A stretch of DNA of 19,602 nucleotides from JBDKGH01 sp039798265 (GTDB lineage: Bacteria > Bacteroidota > Bacteroidia > Flavobacteriales_D > Sanyastnellaceae), in assembly GCA_039798265.1 (NCBI GenBank), contig JBDKGH010000088.1, positions 1 to 19,602 of the forward strand, read 5' to 3'. Each line of letters begins with the position of its first letter. The first letter of the stretch is position 1. The notes beneath the pieces were generated by a model. That model made no database searches, was not told where the DNA came from, and worked only from the letters and a program-made list of their open reading frames with translations. The translations under genes and the position numbers were made by a program. This document shows positions 1 to 6,045 of this stretch, piece by piece.

Positions 1-2160
1 AGCTAAACGCGATTCAGCCTCAGCACGATCAGATTTTTTGCGAGCCTCTGCAACTGCGCGCTCAGCAGCGGCAACTTCTTTTTCAATTGATTTTTCTTCT
101 TCGCGATTGTTTAAGATAGACTCCTCAACAGTGCGTTGTTGTTTTTCAATAGCCTTAGCCTTTTCAACCAACATTTCATAGGTTGATTTAGGTGACATAC
201 GCAAGGCTACTTGACGGTTCTTTTCTTTCGTTAATGCTGCATATGCGCCATCGAAGTTTTGACTTTTTTCTGCTTCTACAAGCTGAAGAAGATCTGCTTC
301 CAACTCGGTTACTTTAGCTTGTTCAGCAGCTTGTTCTTCTTTCAAAGTATTTGCACTGGCAATCGCACTTTTAGCCTCACGTTGAAGGAGCTCGGCTTGA
401 GCTGTCAATTTAACGGACTCACGAATTTTATTGATGTCATCTGGAGTATTGTTATTGGAAGTTGCTTCTCTTAAATCTTCAGCCTTCTTCAAAATAGCAT
501 CCGCTTCTTTTTGCTTTTTAGCGGCATAAACCATAGACGTATTGATCTTTTCATCAGATGCTTTCATGAATGCTTTTGACTTTTGAAGGTCTGCATTCAT
601 ACTATCCACAATGGTGGTGATGGTCACACCCTCACCGAAGCCAGCAGCTAATGGCGCATTTGCCATTGTTTTTTCTACTGAAAGGGCAGGAGTGGCGCTT
701 GTTTCAGATGTCGCATCAGCAGTATTCGAATCAGAGTTAACCTCCAATCCAGCTTTTTGGCGCAACATTTCCGCTGCAAGTGCGGCGATATCTTCTTCAA
801 GAGGAGTTTCGAAGTGATTGATAATTTCTACACGCTCTTGACCATTTTCTTTTTTCAAAATAATCTCTTGACGAACAGCCACAGGGCGATCAAATGATGG
901 AATCTGAACTTCCACTTCGTGCTTGTTTGGACTGTTTTCAGTAGAAACGGTATAGGTGTATGAACCTGCTTTTGGAACGTACAACAATACATTACCGTTA
1001 GCCATATCAGAGGTTGACTTGCACACAGAGCGGCCGGTCAACGGATCTTTGATATCGATAGTAGCTTTCTTTTGCTCGGCATCCACTTCAGAAAGGAACT
1101 CACCTTTCAAATAAACAATTTGCAATGGAATACCTTCTACACGAACATTATAAACGTGCATGTGGCCCTGGTCGCTTGCACGAGAACTAGCAAAATAGGC
1201 GTTCTTGTTGAGTGAGTCAGCAATGAAGAAAATATCGTCATCGGGAGTATTAATGGCAAAATCTAGGTTGATGGCTGGGCCAAAAACACCGGTTGCAGGA
1301 TCCATTACACTTTTAAAAATATCATATCCACCCATGGAGTTGTGGCCACGTGACGAGAAATAAAGCGTTTTACCATCACTGTGCATGAAGCAAAAATCTT
1401 CGTCGTATTTCGTATTCACATCACCACGAAGTTTTTCAGGTGTGGTAAATTTGCCGTCAGGTAAAATTTGAGTTTTGTAAATATCCTTGCCTGTATTTTC
1501 ATCTTTTCCGTAAGAAGAAAAATAGATCGTAGTTGCATTGCCAGGATAGTGGATAACGCTTGTCTCGTTTTTCTTTTTATCCACCGAACTTTTTAATTCA
1601 TCTGGCACGGCAAGAATTTTTCCACCAATACCATTCAAATCCATATAACGAAAGAAGTTGGCGCGATCGGCTTCTTTTTTATCGATCACCACCAAATCTT
1701 TGATGTTGCTAAGTAAAGTAGAACCATAGATACAAGTTTCGATTTCGCGCTGAGTGCCCATCTCTTCCGCGAGTTTTGCATCTTTTGATTTAAAAGCCTC
1801 AAATGCCGTTACGGCATCTTTGAATTGATAGTTGAGGTGATACGCTTTTCCGAGATAATACCAAGCCATTGGATCAGCTACTTCTTTGCGAGTAGCAGAG
1901 GAAAGGAATCGGATTGCTTTTGATTTGTCTGCATCAGAATAAATAGCACAAGCACCAAACTTGTAGGTATAATCTGTATTAGACGGATAAAGTGAAACCA
2001 ATTGAGAATACAGCGGATAAGCTTGGAGAAAATCTCCCGCTTCAAAGAAGCCTTGAGCTTCTTTTGCTAGCTGTTGTTCGGTTCCCTCGCCTTTTTTCTG
2101 GGCGAAAACTGAGCTTACAACCATGGCCCATAGGGCAATGACCAACGTTGTACGTTTCAT
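1..2160 (-). CDS. Secreted TPR / PD40 beta-propeller / coiled-coil protein, PorE-like (C-terminus beyond window)
   Basis: An open frame of 720 codons starts at ATG 2160-2158 and reaches the left edge without a stop, so the C-terminus is missing. Residues 1-22 form a Sec signal peptide ending in VFAQ. A helical TPR-like region follows (about 25-150; note WYYLGKAYHL). PD40/TolB-like propeller blades come next, including TIYFSSYGKDE and LYFSSRGHNSMGGYDIF near residues 225-285. A beta-sandwich resembling a carboxypeptidase-regulatory domain lies near 345-430. From about 518 to 720 the protein is an Ala/Glu/Lys/Arg-rich coiled coil. The TPR-PD40-regulatory order is that of the T9SS component PorE and related envelope proteins, which end in an OmpA peptidoglycan-binding domain; whether this one does cannot be seen. 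Assignment to the architecture is fairly sure, a T9SS role is inference. TAAATTTA at 2166-2173 may be its -7 box. Confidence 0.8.
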   Translation of the reverse strand, partial: MKRTTLVIALWAMVVSSVFAQKKGEGTEQQLAKEAQGFFEAGDFLQAYPLYSQLVSLYPSNTDYTYKFGACAIYSDADKSKAIRFLSSATRKEVADPMAWYYLGKAYHLNYQFKDAVTAFEAFKSKDAKLAEEMGTQREIETCIYGSTLLSNIKDLVVIDKKEADRANFFRYMDLNGIGGKILAVPDELKSSVDKKKNETSVIHYPGNATTIYFSSYGKDENTGKDIYKTQILPDGKFTTPEKLRGDVNTKYDEDFCFMHSDGKTLYFSSRGHNSMGGYDIFKSVMDPATGVFGPAINLDFAINTPDDDIFFIADSLNKNAYFASSRASDQGHMHVYNVRVEGIPLQIVYLKGEFLSEVDAEQKKATIDIKDPLTGRSVCKSTSDMANGNVLLYVPKAGSYTYTVSTENSPNKHEVEVQIPSFDRPVAVRQEIILKKENGQERVEIINHFETPLEEDIAALAAEMLRQKAGLEVNSDSNTADATSETSATPALSVEKTMANAPLAAGFGEGVTITTIVDSMNADLQKSKAFMKASDEKINTSMVYAAKKQKEADAILKKAEDLREATSNNNTPDDINKIRESVKLTAQAELLQREAKSAIASANTLKEEQAAEQAKVTELEADLLQLVEAEKSQNFDGAYAALTKEKNRQVALRMSPKSTYEMLVEKAKAIEKQQRTVEESILNNREEEKSIEKEVAAAERAVAEARKKSDRAEAESRLA

Positions 2161-2392
2161 GTGCGTAAATTTAGACTTCCGTTTGGTTCGGTGGTTTTCT
2201 ACACCGAATTTGTTTTCATTTAATTGCAGCCTTTTGCCCGGTCTTCCCTCGTTCTCGAGGCCGCAATCATGTATTTTAACGTGAGCACTTCTTATAGGGT
2301 TACAATTTCATTTACTTTTTTTCCAAAATGGGGAAAAAGCGTCCGAGTTATACACCTATACCTCTTAACAGTTCATCGTTATCTTCGTCCCT
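2161..2392. other. Divergent intergenic region
   Basis: This 232-bp spacer between two divergent genes contains no convincing gene. Visible structures are a short inverted repeat TTCGGTG/CACCGAA with an 8-nt loop (about 2187-2208), the stem TTTTTCC/GGAAAAA with a 7-nt loop (2318-2338), and candidate -7 boxes next to each start codon. Neither inverted repeat has a recognised function. Confidence 0.5.
2380..2387 (+). promoter_or_regulatory. Candidate -7 box (TATCTTCG) of the DUF423 gene
   Basis: TATCTTCG matches the Bacteroidota -7 consensus TAnnTTTG at five of the six fixed positions and lies 5 nt before the ATG at 2393, predicting a leaderless transcript. No TTG is present 17-23 nt upstream. 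The same 12-mer TATCTTCGTCCC occurs upstream of the tryptophan dioxygenase gene on the other strand, which supports a functional motif. Confidence 0.35.
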
Positions 2393-2785
2393 ATGAAATG
2401 GATCAAGATTGCAGCTCTCTTATTAATGGCAGGCGTATTTATCGGTGCCTTTGGCGCTCATGGCCTTCGCGAGAAACTAGACCCTCAAAAGTTGAACTCT
2501 TATTTGACCGGCGTTCAATACCTCTATTATCATTCTTTTGCTCTGCTTTTTACAGGCCTTTTAATCTTATCCGGCAAACTCAGTGAAAAAGCGCTCAACC
2601 GAACGGGATACTTATTTCTATCTGGTATTGTTGTTTTTTCGGGCAGTATATTCCTCCTTTCCACTCAAGAGCTAACAGGGCTCAAACTATCCTTTTTAGG
2701 TCCAATTACCCCGTTAGGTGGTTTGCTGTTTGCGGCCGGTTGGTTGAGTCTTGCGCTTTCGGTTTCGAAGAAAAATAACCTGTGA
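2393..2785 (+). CDS. DUF423 family (YgdD-like) inner-membrane protein
   Basis: This 130-residue hydrophobic protein has about four membrane segments (roughly 4-24, 42-61, 70-90 and 100-124). It carries the DUF423 hallmarks: GAFGAHGL just after the first helix, an aromatic YLYYHSFALL segment, and GPITPLGG before the last helix. Length matches the family (about 120-135 aa). Family members are widespread bacterial inner-membrane proteins without an established biochemical role, so no function is assigned. It is transcribed alone. Its stop lies 1 bp from the stop of the convergent aldehyde dehydrogenase gene, with no terminator between them, so the two transcripts may overlap at their 3' ends. 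Confidence 0.9.
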   Translation: MKWIKIAALLLMAGVFIGAFGAHGLREKLDPQKLNSYLTGVQYLYYHSFALLFTGLLILSGKLSEKALNRTGYLFLSGIVVFSGSIFLLSTQELTGLKLSFLGPITPLGGLLFAAGWLSLALSVSKKNNL

Positions 2786-2786
2786 A

Positions 2787-4139
2787 CTAATTAATAAAGA
2801 CTGTTTTACGATTCACGAATTCATCTATTCCTTCAATAGACAGTTCACGGCCGTATCCGGAGTTTTTAACCCCGCCAAAAGGAAGACGGGTGTCACTCTT
2901 GACTAAAGAATTGATAAAAACAGCTCCTTCATTAAAGAGGTCAACCTTTTTTACAATGGCATCGCGGTTTTGGGTGAAAATAGAAACCCCCAAGCCGAAA
3001 CGACTATTATTGCTTATTTCCATCGCCTCCTCCAGCGAAGTAATTTTCATAACGGGAGCCACTGGCCCAAACACTTCTTCGGTCATGCATCTCATATCGA
3101 GCGTAACATCGACCATCAAGGTGGGATAATAAACGGCGTTTTGGTATTTACCTCCACAAAGGATCTTAGCCCCTTTACGCACGGCGTCGTTTACTTGCGA
3201 TTGAACCGCTTCCGCCGCATCTTGGTTAACGAGTGTACTTATATAAGTAGTAGGATCGAGTGGGTCGCCCACCTTTAAGGCTTCAATTTTTTCCTTGAAC
3301 AACTCGACAAAGCGATCAAATACATCCGCATGAACTAAAAATCGTTTAGCCGCTATGCAGCTTTGACCATTGTTTTGAAAACGCCCAATTATCGCGTGCT
3401 CAACAGCCAAATTAAGATCAGCATCGGGAAGTACAATAAAGGCGTTACTTCCACCTAATTCGAGAATGACGGGCTTTATCTGTCGCCCTGCGTTTGCGGC
3501 CACCTGACGCCCAGCCGATTCACTTCCCGTGAGGGAGATACCTCTAACGGCATCGTGCTGAATGACATCTTCCACCAAGGCAGAAGAAATTTGAAGCACT
3601 TGAAAGATTCCTTTTTTTGCTCCAGCGTCTTTCATCAGTTGTTCTAATAAAAGAGCACACCCTGTTACGTTTGAGGCATGTTTGAGCAAAAAGGTATTTC
3701 CAGCGGCTATAGCTGGAATAGCGCATCGGAACACTTGCCAGAAAGGAAAATTCCAAGGCATTATGCCAAGCCAAACACCTAAAGGGTTTTTACGCACTAC
3801 CGAAACCAATGCATCTGTTTCAACCTTCCGATCGGCTAAGAGTTCTTCAATATGATCAGAATAATACCGACAAACGGTAATACACTTATCGATTTCTGCT
3901 AAGCCTTGTGTAATGGGCTTGCCCATCTCAAAAGCCATGATTTCAGCCAATTGCTTCTTTCGATCAATCATCAAAGCAGCAATCTTATTGATCAATAAGG
4001 ATCTTTTTTCAAGCGGAGAAACACGCCAAGTTTTGAAAGCTTGATCAGCCGCATTGATTTTGGCCTGTATTTCTTTCGAGGTTTCATTCTCGTAGGTGGC
4101 CAAAACCTGAAGCCTATATGGATCAAGCGAACGAAGCAT
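2787..4139 (-). CDS. NAD(P)-dependent aldehyde dehydrogenase, succinate-semialdehyde dehydrogenase type
   Basis: This 450-aa cytoplasmic enzyme of the ALDH superfamily oxidises an aldehyde to its acid with NAD or NADP. Visible residues are the MPWNFPFWQV segment with oxyanion Asn130, cofactor-binding Lys153, the LTGSESAG turn (203-210), general base Glu227 in LELGG, catalytic Cys261 in NNGQSCIAAKRF, Glu355 in EEVFGP, and the C-terminal FGGVKNSGYGRE (421-432). The short length and the MPWNFPFWQVFR signature resemble the Sad/GabD1 subgroup of succinate-semialdehyde dehydrogenases. Substrate is inferred; another short semialdehyde is possible. The start lies 9 bp after the tryptophan dioxygenase stop, so the two are probably co-transcribed and translation may be linked. 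Confidence 0.88.
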   Translation of the reverse strand: MLRSLDPYRLQVLATYENETSKEIQAKINAADQAFKTWRVSPLEKRSLLINKIAALMIDRKKQLAEIMAFEMGKPITQGLAEIDKCITVCRYYSDHIEELLADRKVETDALVSVVRKNPLGVWLGIMPWNFPFWQVFRCAIPAIAAGNTFLLKHASNVTGCALLLEQLMKDAGAKKGIFQVLQISSALVEDVIQHDAVRGISLTGSESAGRQVAANAGRQIKPVILELGGSNAFIVLPDADLNLAVEHAIIGRFQNNGQSCIAAKRFLVHADVFDRFVELFKEKIEALKVGDPLDPTTYISTLVNQDAAEAVQSQVNDAVRKGAKILCGGKYQNAVYYPTLMVDVTLDMRCMTEEVFGPVAPVMKITSLEEAMEISNNSRFGLGVSIFTQNRDAIVKKVDLFNEGAVFINSLVKSDTRLPFGGVKNSGYGRELSIEGIDEFVNRKTVFIN

Positions 4140-4148
4140 AGGTAAATA

Positions 4149-5159
4149 TTATAAGTGATATCCCAACTTGCGCTCTAACGCGTCATTCAATTTTGGTAGT
4201 CGATTGCGTTCAACGAGGAAGCTAGTCAGCTCGGCAAATTCACCAAAGATGTAATGTTTTAAAGCGGCTTCACGAAGATAGCCTTTTCCTGAACTACCTC
4301 CGGTACCCACGCGAGTACCAATCATACGGTGAACCATATTCATATGTCTCCATCGCCATGTAGCCAATAGCTCATCAATTTCGAGGAGGTAATTTAACAA
4401 GCGGTAGGGATTATTGAGAATAGGGTAATCACGGTAGAGCATGATAAATAAAGCAGAACGGCGAGCTTTGTCAGATAACTTACGGTCGTTCTGAGTAAGA
4501 TCACTCATAAACAACTCCTCGAAGTATTTCACGTTTTGTTTTTCACCATCACCCAATGATTGGGCGTAGGTGTCTTTATAAACGGTCCAAAAATCGCGTC
4601 CATCTGCCCATTCTGTCCAAAACTCAGGTTGATTGAAAAAGGGCATACGCTCCAACCAGTTGTTGACTAACTTGATCAACGGCGTTTTTTTAGCCAACTC
4701 ATAAATGCTATTGGCATCTTCCGGTTTTAATTGACTAGTGAAATATTCTTTGCCATGGCGTTCTTCCACGGTTAGTCCCAATACTGTTTCGAGCACTTTG
4801 AATTGCATGCTTTGGAAACCACTAGCCGGACGAAGCATATCACGAAAATCCAAAAAGTCCAAAGGAGTCATGGTTTCCAAAATATCTACTTGATGAATCA
4901 GAACCCGCAAAATTTCTTGTACGCGGTTGAGGCGGCGCACAGCTACTTGCAATTCTGGAGAGTTGTCGTTGATGTTTTCTTTTGACATGATTTCATGTAC
5001 TGAACCCACTTCAAACAAAACCTGCTTGAACCACAATTCATACGCTTGGTGAATCACGATAAAGAGCATCTCATCATGAGCATGCTTACCTAGTTTATCG
5101 CTTTCTAAATGCTGGGCGTCTAATATTTTATCGAGTTGTAAGTAGCTAGAGTAGTACAT
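4149..5159 (-). CDS. kynA: Tryptophan 2,3-dioxygenase
   Basis: This is a heme enzyme that opens the indole ring of L-tryptophan with O2 to give N-formylkynurenine, the first step of the kynurenine pathway. The 336-aa length is in the family range. Hallmarks are HDEMLFIVIHQAYELWFKQ (28-46), in which Phe33 and His37 align with the substrate-pocket Phe51/His55 of the Xanthomonas enzyme; FRDMLRPASGFQSMQ (105-119) with the carboxylate-binding Arg106; WRWRHMNMVHRMIG, whose His272 aligns with the human heme ligand His328; and GTGGSSG (285-291), which closes over the substrate. The enzyme is a cytoplasmic tetramer in characterised relatives. It is followed after 9 bp by an aldehyde dehydrogenase. No kynurenine formamidase, kynureninase or 3-hydroxylase gene lies next to it. 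Confidence 0.95.
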   Translation of the reverse strand: MYYSSYLQLDKILDAQHLESDKLGKHAHDEMLFIVIHQAYELWFKQVLFEVGSVHEIMSKENINDNSPELQVAVRRLNRVQEILRVLIHQVDILETMTPLDFLDFRDMLRPASGFQSMQFKVLETVLGLTVEERHGKEYFTSQLKPEDANSIYELAKKTPLIKLVNNWLERMPFFNQPEFWTEWADGRDFWTVYKDTYAQSLGDGEKQNVKYFEELFMSDLTQNDRKLSDKARRSALFIMLYRDYPILNNPYRLLNYLLEIDELLATWRWRHMNMVHRMIGTRVGTGGSSGKGYLREAALKHYIFGEFAELTSFLVERNRLPKLNDALERKLGYHL

Positions 5160-5178
5160 GAGTCGTGTTTTATGGGGA

Positions 5179-5186
5179 CGAAGATA
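5179..5186 (-). promoter_or_regulatory. Candidate -7 box (TATCTTCG) for the kynA-aldehyde dehydrogenase unit
   Basis: Read on the minus strand, TATCTTCG lies 19 nt before the dioxygenase ATG, implying a leader of roughly 12-16 nt. It matches five of the six fixed positions of TAnnTTTG and is followed by the same TCCC as the box at 2380. No clear TTG at -33 is present. It lies in the 73-bp gap after the signal peptidase gene, so the dioxygenase unit probably has its own promoter. Confidence 0.35.
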
Positions 5187-5232
5187 GAGCCTTCGTTTTT
5201 TAAATTTTAAATGATCTGTGTCAATCTGAAAA

Positions 5233-5940
5233 TTAAAGAGGACTGACCTTGCCTAAAACTGATTTGAAGGGCACAGGGCCATCAAATCGCGAGTCGCGGC
5301 TATGTCCTCGTGCATCACACAACGTGAAATAGCTATTATCGGGCACTGTTAGTGGTCCGTAGTCAGACATGGTCCATTGGCGGTTAGTGGGTTGGTAGAG
5401 TTTTTTCTCAAACCCTGGAAAAACAGTCACCTTAGCTCCAATGGCAATGTAATCGGCGTCCGGTTGGGTAAGAAATGCTTTGGAGCCAATGAAGCCCGCA
5501 TATTGTTCGTGGCGCACCATGCGCTTATCTGTTTTTAAAAGCAACTGCTGCGTTGTAGTTTTCCAATCTTGCGGCTGAATAACATATTCGCGTGTCACCA
5601 CCATTTCTACTAATGAAGGATCACCGTTTACGTATAAAATACCGTTCACAATATTCAGTGTATCACCTGGCATACCCACCACTCGTTGAATTTCAACTCC
5701 GCCATCCAAGGCGTTTTGAAAGGCGATCAAATCATAACGCTCAATTTTACTCCATGAATTCATCCAAACCTTAGTAGAGTCGTTAAGCGTGGGGTACATG
5801 CTCATAGAACGCTGGGTGTAAATATTCCACACGTTCATTTGACGGGTAATCATGAGTACGGTAAAAAGTCCTGCAAGGGCTATAACTCCCCAATAAACGA
5901 ACTGCAACCATCTCGGTTCTTGTTTTACTTGCGAATTCAT
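5233..5940 (-). CDS. Signal peptidase I (S26 family) homologue with catalytic Lys replaced by Gln
   Basis: This is a membrane-anchored S26-family protein of 235 aa counted from ATG 5940. One N-terminal membrane helix (WGVIALAGLFTVLMI) is followed by a periplasmic domain. Box B is present as RSMSMYPTL, with the predicted nucleophile Ser47 in SMYPT. RYDLIAFQN corresponds to box C, and box E is clear as CDARGHSRDSRFDGPVP. In box D, however, the catalytic lysine of the usual KRxVGxPGD is Gln85 (EIQRVVGMPGD, codon 5688-5686 CAA). True signal peptidases I use a Ser-Lys dyad, so this copy may be inactive, altered, or a paralogue with another job. A 13-codon longer frame exists (to 5979), but a -7 box at 5953-5946 sits between the two starts and favours ATG 5940. 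Confidence 0.8.
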   Translation of the reverse strand: MNSQVKQEPRWLQFVYWGVIALAGLFTVLMITRQMNVWNIYTQRSMSMYPTLNDSTKVWMNSWSKIERYDLIAFQNALDGGVEIQRVVGMPGDTLNIVNGILYVNGDPSLVEMVVTREYVIQPQDWKTTTQQLLLKTDKRMVRHEQYAGFIGSKAFLTQPDADYIAIGAKVTVFPGFEKKLYQPTNRQWTMSDYGPLTVPDNSYFTLCDARGHSRDSRFDGPVPFKSVLGKVSPL

Positions 5941-5945
5941 AAGGG

Positions 5946-5953
5946 CGAAAGTA
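5946..5953 (-). promoter_or_regulatory. Candidate -7 box (TACTTTCG) of the signal peptidase homologue
   Basis: On the minus strand TACTTTCG matches five of the six fixed positions of TAnnTTTG and ends 5 nt before ATG 5940, again implying a leaderless message. It lies inside the longer possible reading frame and so argues against the upstream start. The nearest upstream TTG is only 13 nt away, so the -33 element is not convincing. Confidence 0.35.
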
Positions 5954-6031
5954 ATTATGGATCGAACAAGGACTTTCATAAATCCTATAAACGGTGAACA
6001 AAATCCTCTTTTTAGTTATTATTCTTCACCC

Positions 6032-6039
6032 CATCTTTG
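6032..6039 (+). promoter_or_regulatory. Candidate -7 box (CATCTTTG) of uvrA
   Basis: CATCTTTG matches five of the six fixed positions of TAnnTTTG and lies 6 nt before ATG 6046. No TTG is found at the expected -33 position. The in-frame TTG at 6037 lies within this box and is an unlikely start codon. No LexA/SOS operator was recognised. Confidence 0.3.
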
Positions 6040-6045
6040 ACACCT

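Noticed and set aside
2318..2338. Hairpin TTTTTCC/GGAAAAA as a terminator
   Set aside because: It lies between divergent genes, the stem is short and AT-rich, and no gene ends there.
2224..2586. Open frame of 120 codons on the plus strand over the DUF423 gene
   Set aside because: It overlaps a clear family member in another frame, has no recognisable protein features and covers the promoter region.
5941..5979. Longer N-terminus of the signal peptidase homologue
   Set aside because: A -7 box overlaps the extension, and the shorter start gives the normal short cytoplasmic lead before the membrane helix.
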